Shown one piece after another: positions 18,131-27,085 of a stretch of 51,524 nucleotides of DNA. The notes beneath the pieces were generated by a model. The model saw only the letters and a program-made list of their open reading frames with translations. It was not told the DNA's origin and searched no databases. The stretch covers positions 1-51,524 of the forward strand of contig JAFZKG010000030.1 in NCBI GenBank assembly GCA_017553695.1, written 5' to 3'. A program made the position numbers and the translations under genes. Position 1 is the first letter of the stretch. The number at the start of each line of letters is the position of its first letter. Origin of the DNA: Lachnospiraceae bacterium (GTDB taxonomy: Bacteria > Bacillota > Clostridia > Lachnospirales > Lachnospiraceae).

Positions 18131-19141
18131 TTATCTGTTTGCGAATACCTTTGCGGAATATTCCTTCACTTCCTGTTTAAATATCTCCAGGTTTTCCTCT
18201 CCCGGCCTCGGCATGAAGAAGGCAACGGTATCCAAATCAATATACTTCTCGACCCAGTCATGCGCAGCCTGGATGATATCTTTTTCCGGCATACCGGCTG
18301 GAAGATCCGGATGCTCATGAACACCAAAGAATAATCCGGATCCTTTGTATTTCTGTGCCAGTCCATAGATGTCATTCATCAGCTGCGGTGCCCAAAGGTC
18401 CACGCCCATCTCAATATAGACCGGAACCAGCGTCTCGTTCTTGCCGCAGGAATGCAGGTCAAAGAACATGCCAAGGGAATGCGCGCAGTCTGCCACTTTC
18501 TTGATGTATGGCGCGATCATCTCCCGCGCGGTATCCGGCGAGAAGAAGGTGCTGTGCTGGTGTCCCCAATCATCATGCACCTGGACCATATCCAGATCGA
18601 AATACTTTTTCATCTCCGTGAAATACTGGCAATAAAAGTCGGACAACTGGTCAAACAGACGGTGGACGCCATCCTGCTGTTCGTCATCGATCAGCGCAAT
18701 GGCTGCGTTTTCCACGTCCATCAGCGACATCAGTCTCTCCCAGAAACCGGTCATGATCACAGTTTCTGAAAATACGCCGGGCTCAAAATAATCTTTATTC
18801 TTTTCGTAGCAGTCCGCAAAGTCAAACATATCGATCGTCGGAACTGATACGTAATCTTCCCAATGCGTGATGTCCGGCACCTTCGGTGCTCCCGGATGTA
18901 CCGTAGATCCTCCGACTGCCGGCACGAATTCCCAGTCCAGATCAAACCAGTCGCTTCGGTAAATGTTGTCACCATACTGATATGGCGGCTCTCCGTCAAA
19001 TACGAAATGTCTTGCGATGAACTCTTTGTTCATACGCGGCATGATGGCCTTCGAATCCGCATTACGGACGCCTGCTATCGGAATCCACTCCGGGTTTTCG
19101 CCTGCCAGTCTTCTTCGATAGTTTTCCCTTGCTGTAATCAT
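18131..19141 (-). CDS. Uroporphyrinogen decarboxylase-fold protein (methyltransferase-like)
   Basis: The product has 336 residues from ATG 19141, which has GGAGG eight nt upstream; a longer frame to 19336 runs through the intergenic repeat and has no supporting features. The fold is suggested by MITARENYRRRLAGENPEWIP at the N-terminus, DDWGHQHSTFFSPDTAREMI, and FFDLHSCGKNETLV, where His and Cys could bind zinc as in MtaA/CmuA-type corrinoid methyltransferases. It has no obvious heme-pathway neighbours, so a true HemE role is unlikely. It heads the minus-strand run that continues into the FTR-like and adenylating-enzyme genes. Substrate unknown. Confidence 0.8.
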   Translation of the reverse strand: MITARENYRRRLAGENPEWIPIAGVRNADSKAIMPRMNKEFIARHFVFDGEPPYQYGDNIYRSDWFDLDWEFVPAVGGSTVHPGAPKVPDITHWEDYVSVPTIDMFDFADCYEKNKDYFEPGVFSETVIMTGFWERLMSLMDVENAAIALIDDEQQDGVHRLFDQLSDFYCQYFTEMKKYFDLDMVQVHDDWGHQHSTFFSPDTAREMIAPYIKKVADCAHSLGMFFDLHSCGKNETLVPVYIEMGVDLWAPQLMNDIYGLAQKYKGSGLFFGVHEHPDLPAGMPEKDIIQAAHDWVEKYIDLDTVAFFMPRPGEENLEIFKQEVKEYSAKVFANR

Positions 19142-19257
19142 GTTCCCAACCTCCATATTTATATTATTATCCTTTAATAAGAGTATACCATAATTTGCCT
19201 GGCTCTCAAGGGTTGATTGGGTTGCGATGAATTTTTCATATTTCTGCAAGATTTTTA

Positions 19258-19367
19258 GAGATATGTGACCATATGCCATGGCTAACCCTATAAAAAAGCA
19301 TAATAAGTGGAGATATGTGACCAATCTTCTCTTCAAAACAACTAATATCGGTCACATATCTCCACTT
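19258..19367. repeat. Intergenic inverted-repeat cluster A, units 52 bp apart
   Basis: GAGATATGTGACC occurs at 19258-19270 and again at 19310-19322, a spacing of exactly 52 bp. Its reverse complement is at 19350-19362. The second and third copies form a perfect 18-bp inverted repeat (19305-19322 with 19350-19367, 27-nt loop). After the third copy the text ATATCTCCACTTTTCTTGTC (19356-19375) recurs identically at 46042-46061 in cluster D. The 296-bp gap between sbcC and the URO-D-like gene holds little else. On the minus strand it lies 3' of sbcC and could fold as a long mRNA hairpin. Confidence 0.8.
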
Positions 19368-19437
19368 TTCTTGTCAAATTATTTATTTTGGGGTGGCAGA
19401 GAGCTCACACAGCGATTTGGGAGGGGAGAACTGCTGC

Positions 19438-22197
19438 TCACACCACAATTTCCACGCCGGCAGCGCCGCTCTGATCCTTGGTCACGACGATCTGGCGGTC
19501 GATTTTCTCCTTTAGTTCGTTCACATGAGAGATGATCCCGACCAGGCGGTTGCTTTCGGTCAGGCTCATAAGTGCACGCAGGGCTTTCTGAAGGGTATCC
19601 TCATCGAGCGTGCCGAATCCTTCATCCACGAACATCGTATCCAAATGGATCCCGCCTGCCTGCGACTGGATCTCATCAGATAACCCTAGCGCCAGGGCAA
19701 GAGATGCCTGAAACGATTCGCCGCCGGACAAAGATGTAACCGGCCGTTCGCTTCCATTGTGATGGTCGATGACGTCCAGTTCCAGTCCACTCTGTTTCTG
19801 ATAATTCACCGGCTCTCTCCGGCGTTTCAGTTCATACTGGCCATCCGTCATGACCATCAGGCGGAGATTCGCGCGCTCGACAATTCGGTCAAAATAGGCC
19901 ATCTGCACATAGGTCTCCAGCATGATTTTTTCACGGCCTGAAATACCTGCATTGGCGGTTTCGGATAACGAGCGGACGAGCGTCCAGGCTTCTTTCGCTT
20001 TTTCCAGAGCTTCCTTTCCTTCTGCCAGTTTTTCGGCAATCGACTGATTTCTGGAAAGCCGGACTGCAATCTCCTGCTGCAGGTCAGAGGATTCCGCCTT
20101 TTCCGTTGAAAGATCATCCCGGCGTTGCTCCTCTGCCTCGACATCAATTTCGTCCCGATTTGCCAAAAGGGAGTCCGCTTCCTGAATCGCTGTCGTGAAT
20201 GCCGCAATCGATTTTTCCCGCTCGGAGCAGGCCTTCTGTGCCTGGTCTAATTCATTTTCCAGATCTTCCTGCGCTTTTTTCAGATTTCGGATCTCTTCTT
20301 CCGCCTCTGCTTTGGATGGAAAGCGAAGTTTTTTCTGCAAATCCGCAATGCTGCGTGCACAGGCTTCTGCCTTCGCCAAAGCTCCTGCGCTTTCGTTTTC
20401 TGTTTTTTGGATTTCTATCTTTTTCTGCTCTAACTGGTCTTCTTTCTCCGGTAACTGCCGTTCCAGTTTTTCTTTTCGTTTTTCTTTTTGTTCCAACTCG
20501 TCGAGCTGCAATTGGATATCTTTGATTGCCTGTGCGAGTCGGTCTTTCTCTTCCCTGACTGTCTGTCTGGCATTCGTCAGATCAGAAAAGTCTCCATCCT
20601 GCGCACTTTGGATATGCTCCATCTGCGTCTGCAGGGATGCTCGCATCTCCCCCGCATGGGCACTGGCAGCCGTAGCGGCTTTCTCACAGGCCTCTGCTTC
20701 TTCCTTATATGCGTCCAGCTCATCCTTGGACGGTGCGCCTTCCGTCAGCAGTGCCGGATGCGGATGCTCCGTCGATCCGCAGACCGGACATGGTTCTCCC
20801 TCTTTTAATTCTTCTGCCAGGATACCGGCCTGATCATCCAGATAAGCTTTATGCGCATGTTCATAGATTGATCTTGCTTTATTTGCCGCACCTGCTTTTT
20901 CCAGATATGCTTCCTGTGCGATCACCAGATCTTTCGCCTGTATTTCTGCCGTCTGGATCATCTTTTCCAGTTCTGCTGCCGCCTTCCGTTTTGTTTCCGT
21001 TTCTGCCAGCCGGGCTTCCTGCTGCACTTTTTCGGCTTCACATCCGGACAACGATTGTAATTCTTCTTTTTCGATCCGGATCGTTTCCGCATCTTTATCA
21101 ATTGCTTCGCGCAGTTGATCCCTTCTCTGATCCAGTGATGTGATCTGCTTCTGTAGCGCAGCCTGCTCCCTCTTTAATCCATCGAAAGTCTCATAATCCG
21201 GGATCGCAGCCGATAAAGCAGCCCGATCTTCTGTTAATCGTACGATCTCCGGCTGCTTTGCCAGCGCCTCTTCCAACCTGTGGGCATCCTCTGCCTGTGC
21301 TTCTTTCGCTTCAGCAAGTGCCTTCTCCGACTGTGTTTTTCGATTCCGGATCTCATCCTGTGCTTTGGCTTCTGTCAAATGCTGCCCGATCACCAGCAGT
21401 TTCTGATCGATCGCCTCAATCTCTTTATCAACTTTCTCTTTTTCTGTCTGATCCTGAAGGATCAGGTCGTTCAGCAATTCTGCAACTTCCTCTTCCGGCA
21501 GTTCGCCTGCACGGGCTTTTTCCACCCGCTCTGCAAACAGGCTTTCTCCGTCGCAGATAATATCTCCCTGATACTGCCTGATGGAACGCTGGATCTCATC
21601 CCAGGTTTTTCGCTTTCGACCGGCCTCTTCCTTCAACTGCTCCTGCAGAATGAAATAGTTTCTTGTATGGAATAGTTTCTGGAAGATCCTGATCCTTTCT
21701 TCTGTTGATGCCAGAAGGATCTTCCGGAAATCGCCCTGCGCGATCATCGCGATCTGCATGAACTGATTGCCATCGATCCCGAGGATCCTTTTGATCGCAG
21801 CATCCACTTCTTTCACTTTCGTGATCACGCGTCCGTCCGGCAATGTCAGCGTCGCATTCGAGTGTTCCACCGTGGTCCCTTCGCCACGCGTTTTCTTTCG
21901 CTCATACTCCGGATTGCGCTCCACAGTATATTCCTCATTTCCGTAGGAGAACACCAGACGCACCTTTGTCGGCACATCCGGCTTCGCATACTTGGAACGG
22001 AACGTCTTCGTGTCGCGTGCAGCGCCGCTTGCCGTATCGAACAGAGCAAAGCAGATGGCATCAAAGATCATCGTTTTGCCCGAGCCGGTATCACCGGTGA
22101 TCAGATACAGGCCGCTCTCCCCCAGTCTGGAGAAATCGATCACGGTCTCATCTGCGTATGGTCCGAAGGCGGACATCGTTAACGTTATTGGTCTCAT
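19438..22197 (-). CDS. sbcC: Exonuclease SbcCD, ATPase subunit SbcC
   Basis: SbcC is the Rad50-like ATPase that works with SbcD nuclease on DNA hairpins and blocked ends. The 919 residues contain Walker A near residue 37 (ITGDTGSGKTMIFDAI), two long coiled-coil arms, a zinc-hook motif CPVCGSTEHPHP mid-protein, and the C-terminal signature LSGGESFQASLALALGL followed by Walker B DTMFVDEGFGTLD. The length is normal for Bacillota. The ATG overlaps the sbcD stop by 4 nt (ATGA), showing coupled translation. The window's inverted-repeat clusters are the kind of hairpin-forming DNA this complex cuts, though no link is implied by position alone. Confidence 0.97.
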   Translation of the reverse strand: MRPITLTMSAFGPYADETVIDFSRLGESGLYLITGDTGSGKTMIFDAICFALFDTASGAARDTKTFRSKYAKPDVPTKVRLVFSYGNEEYTVERNPEYERKKTRGEGTTVEHSNATLTLPDGRVITKVKEVDAAIKRILGIDGNQFMQIAMIAQGDFRKILLASTEERIRIFQKLFHTRNYFILQEQLKEEAGRKRKTWDEIQRSIRQYQGDIICDGESLFAERVEKARAGELPEEEVAELLNDLILQDQTEKEKVDKEIEAIDQKLLVIGQHLTEAKAQDEIRNRKTQSEKALAEAKEAQAEDAHRLEEALAKQPEIVRLTEDRAALSAAIPDYETFDGLKREQAALQKQITSLDQRRDQLREAIDKDAETIRIEKEELQSLSGCEAEKVQQEARLAETETKRKAAAELEKMIQTAEIQAKDLVIAQEAYLEKAGAANKARSIYEHAHKAYLDDQAGILAEELKEGEPCPVCGSTEHPHPALLTEGAPSKDELDAYKEEAEACEKAATAASAHAGEMRASLQTQMEHIQSAQDGDFSDLTNARQTVREEKDRLAQAIKDIQLQLDELEQKEKRKEKLERQLPEKEDQLEQKKIEIQKTENESAGALAKAEACARSIADLQKKLRFPSKAEAEEEIRNLKKAQEDLENELDQAQKACSEREKSIAAFTTAIQEADSLLANRDEIDVEAEEQRRDDLSTEKAESSDLQQEIAVRLSRNQSIAEKLAEGKEALEKAKEAWTLVRSLSETANAGISGREKIMLETYVQMAYFDRIVERANLRLMVMTDGQYELKRRREPVNYQKQSGLELDVIDHHNGSERPVTSLSGGESFQASLALALGLSDEIQSQAGGIHLDTMFVDEGFGTLDEDTLQKALRALMSLTESNRLVGIISHVNELKEKIDRQIVVTKDQSGAAGVEIVV

Positions 22198-23333
22198 GCG
22201 TCCCCCTCCCAGATCCCTTCGATCAGCGTTTCAAGATATTGCTTCTGCTCTAGGCTCATTTCCTGTCCGTTCTGCATTTCATAAAACGCGGAAAACAGTT
22301 CCATTGGTGTTTTCTTTTCCACCTCCGTAAGTGCCTGCACACCTCTGGTATTGCGTGTGCGCGTGTTATCGTAATCCAGCTTCATCAGGTTCGGATAGAT
22401 GACGCGGAGCTTCGCGGCTGCATCCGGCACATCCTCTTCATCCGTAAGTGTAATGTGCAGATATGCCTCTTTCATTTCCGGATCCCTGTCGTAGTATTCT
22501 TTCAGCGTTAATTCGTTGTAAGTCCCCTTGATCTCCTTCATGTCGCGCAGCGGGACCAGCGGGATCTCGCGGATGGAAAGATCTCCTTTTTCTTTCAGTT
22601 CCACAAGAGTCACGCTCTTCCTGTCTTTCGCTTCAGAGAAGGAATATTTCAGCGGCGTGCCGCTGTAGCGGATTGCCGGCTTGATGTTCTGCGGGCGATG
22701 CAGATGTCCCAGCGCCACATAATCAAATCCCCTGAATACTTCTGCGCTGACCTGGTCCGCGCCTCCCACCGAGAGTTCCTCGGAATCCGAAGTGGCGGCA
22801 CCGGTCACGAACTGATGCGTGATCAGGATATTCCGCTTTGTTTCATCCAGAGTCATTGCGCCGATCGCCACACGCATAGCGTCTTCATAACTGACGATCT
22901 CTTCCTCCGGGAAGAACCTTCGCACAGCGGCAGGCTTTATGAACGGGAGCATGTAAATATCAATGATCCCGTATTCGTCCATCAGGGAAAGCGGGCAGAT
23001 CTCGCCGTTGTAGACAGGGGCCAGATGGATCCCGGTCGGGTCGATCAGTTTGCCGGCGAAAGAAAGCCGTTCCGGCGAATCATGATTTCCGCTGATGATG
23101 AAGGTTTCCTGCCTGCGCTTAGCCAACCGTACCAGAAAGCTGTCAAACAGTTCCACGGCTTCCGCCGACGGCACCGCCCGGTCGTATACATCCCCTGCGA
23201 TCAGGACCGCGTCGGGCTGCTCGTCGTCGATGATCTGTATGATCTTGTTCAGGATGTCTTTCTGATCTTCCATCAGGGAAAACTCGTTTACGCGCTTCCC
23301 CAGGTGGAGATCCGACAAATGCATAAGTTTCAT
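22194..23333 (-). CDS. sbcD: Exonuclease SbcCD, nuclease subunit SbcD
   Basis: The 379-residue Mre11-like metallophosphoesterase begins MKLMHLSDLHLGKRV (metal-binding DLH). It contains AVLIAGDVYDRAVPS (GD), FIISGNHDSPERL (GNHD), and ALGHLHRPQ (GH.H), the ordered signature of the family. The C-terminal capping region follows. It is the first gene of the sbcDC operon and overlaps sbcC by 4 nt. It diverges from the sce7726-like gene, whose promoter lies in the 66-bp gap. Confidence 0.96.
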   Translation of the reverse strand: MKLMHLSDLHLGKRVNEFSLMEDQKDILNKIIQIIDDEQPDAVLIAGDVYDRAVPSAEAVELFDSFLVRLAKRRQETFIISGNHDSPERLSFAGKLIDPTGIHLAPVYNGEICPLSLMDEYGIIDIYMLPFIKPAAVRRFFPEEEIVSYEDAMRVAIGAMTLDETKRNILITHQFVTGAATSDSEELSVGGADQVSAEVFRGFDYVALGHLHRPQNIKPAIRYSGTPLKYSFSEAKDRKSVTLVELKEKGDLSIREIPLVPLRDMKEIKGTYNELTLKEYYDRDPEMKEAYLHITLTDEEDVPDAAAKLRVIYPNLMKLDYDNTRTRNTRGVQALTEVEKKTPMELFSAFYEMQNGQEMSLEQKQYLETLIEGIWEGDA

Positions 23334-23361
23334 GTTAGCATTATAACATGGACTTCTCCTC

Positions 23362-23390
23362 TTGCGCCATTATCTCTGTCATTCTATAAT
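23362..23390 (+). promoter_or_regulatory. Promoter for the sce7726-like gene, near-leaderless
   Basis: TTGCGC (23362-23367) and a perfect TATAAT (23385-23390) are 17 bp apart. Only 9 nt separate the -10 box from ATG 23400, and no ribosome site fits, so the transcript would begin within about 3 nt of the start codon. Confidence 0.7.
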
Positions 23391-23399
23391 GGCCTTGCT

Positions 23400-24035
23400 A
23401 TGCTTTATGATAAAGATATCCGCGAACCATTATTCGATTATCTGGAGGAGTACTACGGAAAGATCCGGATCCTCGAAGAAAAGCGTACGGGGCGCTCCCG
23501 CGCGGACATTGTGATGGTGTTGCCGGAGATGCTCTGCGGCATCGAGATCAAGAGCGATGCGGATTCCTACACGCGGCTGTCCACGCAGATCCGGGATTAT
23601 GACCGGTATTTTGATATGAATATCATCGCGGTCGGTTCCAGTCACGCCGCGCATGTTGAGGAGCATGTCCCGGAATACTGGGGCATCATCACGATCGATG
23701 AGGTCGACGGCCATCCGGACTTTTATTATCTCCGGAACCCAAAGCGGAATCCTTCCATGAAGCCGCTGCGCAAGATCGAGATCCTTTGGCGGCCGGAGCT
23801 GGCGCATATCCAGGAACTGAACGCGCTGCCGAAATACGCGCAGAAAAGCAAGGCCTTTGTGCAGGAAGTAATCGTGGAACGTGTGGATCCAACTCTGCTG
23901 AACATTCAGATCAGCGATGAGCTGTTTGAACGGGATTATACGACGATCGCGCAGCAGATCAAAACATACCGCCAGCAGCGGTCGAAAAAGAAAGTTCGAG
24001 CCAGATCGAAACGACGGCTAGTCCGCCGTCGATAG
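23400..24035 (+). CDS. sce7726-family-like protein (nuclease-fold candidate)
   Basis: The 211-residue protein starts MLYDKDIREPLFDYLEEYYG; an open frame extends upstream but overlaps sbcD antisense and has no support. It contains RILEEKRTGRSRADIVMV and GIEIKSDADSYTRL, an E...D...E-x-K arrangement that fits a PD-(D/E)XK nuclease-like core, followed by VGSSHAAHVEEHVPEYWGII. I recognise the overall pattern as the family labelled sce7726, which has no established function. The C-terminus is strongly basic (KKKVRARSKRRLVRRR), suggesting nucleic-acid contact. It diverges from sbcDC, so a DNA-maintenance role is possible but unproven. Confidence 0.75.
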   Translation: MLYDKDIREPLFDYLEEYYGKIRILEEKRTGRSRADIVMVLPEMLCGIEIKSDADSYTRLSTQIRDYDRYFDMNIIAVGSSHAAHVEEHVPEYWGIITIDEVDGHPDFYYLRNPKRNPSMKPLRKIEILWRPELAHIQELNALPKYAQKSKAFVQEVIVERVDPTLLNIQISDELFERDYTTIAQQIKTYRQQRSKKKVRARSKRRLVRRR

Positions 24036-24041
24036 ATAGCA

Positions 24042-24087
24042 AAATCCCGCGGCCTGCTAAGTGAGGGAAACGAAAGCCGCGGGATTT
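24042..24087. terminator. Bidirectional stem-loop terminator
   Basis: AAATCCCGCGGC (24042-24053) pairs with GCCGCGGGATTT (24076-24087) across a 22-nt loop. It lies between the converging sce7726-like and moaC genes and can serve both. Confidence 0.75.
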
Positions 24088-24114
24088 CTTTATATGTGTG
24101 TTTATAGACAGTGT

Positions 24115-24597
24115 TTATCTCTGAAAGTCGCCATGTACGCCGCCGGATTTCTGCAGCAGACAGACGTCTGTGATGAGGATGTCCTTCTGGACAGCCTTAC
24201 ACATATCGTAAACAGTAAGTGCCGCGACAGAGGCTGCTGTCAAAGCCTCCATCTCCACGCCCGTCTTTCCGTCGCAGGTGACGATAGCCTTGATATCCAC
24301 CGATAATTCTTCTTCGTTCAGTATCAGTTCCAGATCGATCCCTGTCAGGGTGATCGGGTGAGCCATCGGAATGATGTCCGGCGTTTTCTTTGCGCCCATG
24401 ACCCCGGCGACCTGCGCCACAGTCAACACGTCACCTTTTTTCATACCACCGCTTTCGATCAGCGCAAACGTTTCCGCGCTGACTTTCACACGGGCCATCG
24501 CAACAGCCTGCCGGTTCGTGACCGGCTTCTCCGTCACGTCCACCATCTTTGCTCTTCCCTGTTCATTGAAATGGGTGAAATCTTCCTGGTTCTGCAT
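24115..24597 (-). CDS. moaC: Cyclic pyranopterin monophosphate synthase MoaC
   Basis: MoaC turns the MoaA product into cyclic pyranopterin monophosphate, the first stable intermediate of molybdenum cofactor synthesis. The 160 residues contain FTHFNEQGRAKMVDV at the N-terminus, GGMKKGDVLTVAQVAGVMGAKKT, IIPMAHPITLTG, and CDGKTGVEMEALTAASVAALTVYDM, all hallmark MoaC segments, with catalytic Lys and Asp in the last block. The length is standard. It is the last gene of the eight-gene mod/moa operon and is followed by a terminator. Confidence 0.97.
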   Translation of the reverse strand: MQNQEDFTHFNEQGRAKMVDVTEKPVTNRQAVAMARVKVSAETFALIESGGMKKGDVLTVAQVAGVMGAKKTPDIIPMAHPITLTGIDLELILNEEELSVDIKAIVTCDGKTGVEMEALTAASVAALTVYDMCKAVQKDILITDVCLLQKSGGVHGDFQR

Positions 24598-24626
24598 CTG
24601 TCTATCCTCTGTTTGAAAATGCGCTG

Positions 24627-25115
24627 TTAACCAATATATGTCGCGATGATCCAGTCTGCGAGCCCCTGAACATCGTCCAGTGCGAAGACCGGCTGCGTCG
24701 CTTCTTCTTTCACTGACGGATCATCCGTCACCAGTGCTTTGAATGCCGATATCTCATCCGGAAATCCCTTGCCAGTCTCCTTGCGGCTGATGCCGACTTT
24801 ATCAAATGACCCGGTCTTATATCCTTCGATCAGGACCAGATCCACATCGGAGATCTGTTTGATCGTCTCTTCTAATGTCAGACTTCTCTGCACGAAGATC
24901 GCGCTCTGGTCCGGCCCGTTCACGACCGTTACATCGGCGCCGGCGTTGGAAAAACGCCAGGAATCTTTGCCTTCCTTGTCGAACTTCAGTCCGTGCGCGT
25001 CATGCTTGATCACCGCCAGGCGAAGACCTTTTTCCTTCAGTTTCGGAATCAGTTTTTCGATTAGCGTGGTCTTGCCGGTGCCTGACCATGCCGCAAATCC
25101 TAATACCGGTACCAT
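24627..25115 (-). CDS. mobB: Molybdopterin-guanine dinucleotide biosynthesis protein MobB
   Basis: A 162-residue P-loop GTPase: VLGFAAWSGTGKTTLIEKLIP carries Walker A at residue 13, followed by VIKHDAHGLKFDKEGKDSWR and LVLIEGYK, the usual MobB sequence. It assists MobA in adding GMP to the cofactor; no mobA gene is in the window. It begins 1 bp before the end of moaA and precedes moaC by 29 bp. Confidence 0.93.
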   Translation of the reverse strand: MVPVLGFAAWSGTGKTTLIEKLIPKLKEKGLRLAVIKHDAHGLKFDKEGKDSWRFSNAGADVTVVNGPDQSAIFVQRSLTLEETIKQISDVDLVLIEGYKTGSFDKVGISRKETGKGFPDEISAFKALVTDDPSVKEEATQPVFALDDVQGLADWIIATYIG

Positions 25116-26069
25116 TTATCCTCCAATCTGATTCATGTCACGGTGCGTATGCGTCCGCTCGGCGTAGGACATCTCTCCGTGCCACTTCGGTTTTTCGAAG
25201 ATCGCCTGCTTCAACGTTTCCGTCATTTCGTCTTTGCTCATGCCTTTGATCCGGATCTCATCATCCGAATGCAGGCACGGCTTAATACGCCCATCCGCTG
25301 TCAGTCGGATCCGGTTGCACGATCCGCAGAAATGCGAACTCACCGGGCTGATCAATCCTACATTGCCAAGTGCTCCCGGAAGCCGGTAGAGTTTTGCCAC
25401 TCCGCCATCGGCGCCCTGTGCCTCTGCCTCCGGCAACTGCTCCAGGACCGAATCACATGAAATGAATGCTTCTTCTCCAAAATCGCCACTGTCATACATC
25501 GGCATCAGTTCGATAAAGCGGACGTCAATTGGATACTGCTTCGTCAGTTCCGCGAGCGGCCGCACTTCGTCGTCATTAAATCCGCCGATCAGAACGGCAT
25601 TGATCTTGATCTTTTCAAACCCCGCATCCAGTGCCGCGCGAAAACCGGCCAAAGCTTCCGTCAACTCTCCGCGTCGGGTGATGCGGCTGTATTTCTCCGC
25701 ATCCAATGTATCGAGACTCAGATTGATCCTCTGAATCCCTGCCTCACGCAACGGTTTTGCCAGTTCCGGAAGAAGGATGCCATTCGTCGTAATGGCTGTC
25801 TCCGTGATTCCCGGTACCGCGCATGCGCGCGTGCAGATCGATACGATATTTTTCTTGACCAGCGGCTCTCCTCCGGTGATCCGCAGTTTCGTGATACCTA
25901 AAGAGGCAGCTGCCTCCACCGCCATGATCATCTCATCTTCCGTGAGCATGTCATTATGGGTGAGTTTGCAGACGCCTTCTTCCGGCATGCAATAGCGGCA
26001 TCGCAGGTTACAGCGGTCGGTCACCGAAAGTCTCAGATAGGTAATGTCTCTGCCAAACTGGTCTTTCAT
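25116..26069 (-). CDS. moaA: GTP 3',8-cyclase MoaA (radical SAM)
   Basis: The 317-residue radical SAM enzyme rearranges GTP at the start of cofactor synthesis. CNLRCRYC (near residue 22) binds the SAM-coordinating 4Fe-4S cluster. RITGGEPLVKKNI is the GGEP motif, and FCGSCNRIRLTADGRIKPCL supplies the C-terminal cluster cysteines. The protein ends in Gly-Gly, as MoaA does. I chose ATG 26069 because it overlaps the stop of the preceding gene (TAATG) and begins MKDQFGRDITYLRLSVTDR, the normal MoaA start; a longer frame to 26123 lies inside the previous gene. Confidence 0.97.
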   Translation of the reverse strand: MKDQFGRDITYLRLSVTDRCNLRCRYCMPEEGVCKLTHNDMLTEDEMIMAVEAAASLGITKLRITGGEPLVKKNIVSICTRACAVPGITETAITTNGILLPELAKPLREAGIQRINLSLDTLDAEKYSRITRRGELTEALAGFRAALDAGFEKIKINAVLIGGFNDDEVRPLAELTKQYPIDVRFIELMPMYDSGDFGEEAFISCDSVLEQLPEAEAQGADGGVAKLYRLPGALGNVGLISPVSSHFCGSCNRIRLTADGRIKPCLHSDDEIRIKGMSKDEMTETLKQAIFEKPKWHGEMSYAERTHTHRDMNQIGG

Positions 26070-27085
26070 TAATACTTTCCGTATGGACAGCTTGGGAAAT
26101 GACATGGCTTGCACTGCATGCATAAACCGCCGTCACCCAGGCGCATCAATTCTTCTTTCGTAAACGGATCACCCGCGAAGATCTGTGGCAGGATCGCATC
26201 CAGTACCGTGGTCGGCTGGCTGATCGCCGCGCTCGGAACCCCGGTCAGAACAACGTCCCCTTTATATGCGATCGTAGTCATGTTGCCCGGCTGGGACGGA
26301 ACGCCCTGCGTGACAAACACATCAGCCAGTTCCCGCATCGCGGTCGGCGTCAGATCGTCCGGATCCACGCTCATGCCGCCGGAATAGATGAGCAGGTCTG
26401 CGCCCTGTTCCAGGAATGCCTGCGAAGCAGCGATGATCATCTCCAGATCATCGTCACAGATCGTCACGCCCAGGACCTCTGCCGGATACCGTTCCAGTTT
26501 CTTGCGGATCACCGGCTCAAACTTATCCTGGATCCGTCCGTTATAGATCTCGGATCCGGTGATGATAATGCCGGTCTTCATTTCTTTATATGGTCTTAAG
26601 TCCAGAAGTTTTCTGCCTTTACACAGTTCTTCTGCCTGAATGATCTGTTCTTCTTTGGTGACCAGCGGCACGATCCTGACGGATGCCATGCGGTCGCCTT
26701 CTTCTACCGGATAGTGATCTGCGATCGTCGTGAAGGTGATGTCGCCGATCGAATTGATCTCGGCCAATAATTCTTTATCCACACGGAACATACCGCGCTG
26801 CTTTGCTGTCAACATCATCTTGCCTTCTGACGGGCCTGTCCAGTCAGCACCTTCCACAGGCGCCATGGCTGCCAGACGGATCGCGCTCTCTTCCTCATGG
26901 ATCTCCCCGGCATTCTCTTCCCAGACAAAAATCTGCTTCTTGCCCAGGTTCAAAAGCTTTGGAATATCTTCTTCCGTAATGATATGACCGCGTTTGAATT
27001 CCGCGCCTTTAAATCCATCCCGGATCGCCGTGATGTCATGGCAGAGCTCCATGCCGACGGCTTCTTCTACATTGATCTTTTTCAT
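26069..27085 (-). CDS. MoeA-like molybdopterin-binding protein with Cys-rich tail
   Basis: The 338-residue protein has a MoCF/MogA-type molybdopterin-binding core: TGIIITGSEIYNGRIQDKFEPVI, then DLLIYSGGMSVDPDDLTPT and GVPSQPGNMTTIAYKGD, ending GVPSAAISQPTTVLDAILP. The N-terminal part resembles MoeA domain I-III only loosely. The last 17 residues hold four cysteines (CMQCKPCHFPSCPYGKY), which may bind a metal or cluster. It is shorter than the neighbouring MoeA (402 residues). Genes encoding both proteins lie in the same operon, with a 4-nt overlap to moeA upstream and TAATG to moaA downstream. A Mo or W insertion or cofactor carrier role is inferred. Confidence 0.8.
   Translation of the reverse strand: MKKINVEEAVGMELCHDITAIRDGFKGAEFKRGHIITEEDIPKLLNLGKKQIFVWEENAGEIHEEESAIRLAAMAPVEGADWTGPSEGKMMLTAKQRGMFRVDKELLAEINSIGDITFTTIADHYPVEEGDRMASVRIVPLVTKEEQIIQAEELCKGRKLLDLRPYKEMKTGIIITGSEIYNGRIQDKFEPVIRKKLERYPAEVLGVTICDDDLEMIIAASQAFLEQGADLLIYSGGMSVDPDDLTPTAMRELADVFVTQGVPSQPGNMTTIAYKGDVVLTGVPSAAISQPTTVLDAILPQIFAGDPFTKEELMRLGDGGLCMQCKPCHFPSCPYGKY

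Noticed and set aside
18131..19141. HemE (heme-pathway uroporphyrinogen decarboxylase)
   Set aside because: No other heme genes are nearby, and the His-x-Cys region and overall pattern fit the methyltransferase-like URO-D subgroup better.
19142..19336. Extension of the URO-D-like gene to 19336
   Set aside because: It crosses the inverted-repeat cluster, while ATG 19141 has GGAGG and the family-like N-terminus.
22698..23399. N-terminal extension of the sce7726-like frame
   Set aside because: It runs antisense through sbcD, and family-like sequence starts only at ATG 23400 beside a good promoter.
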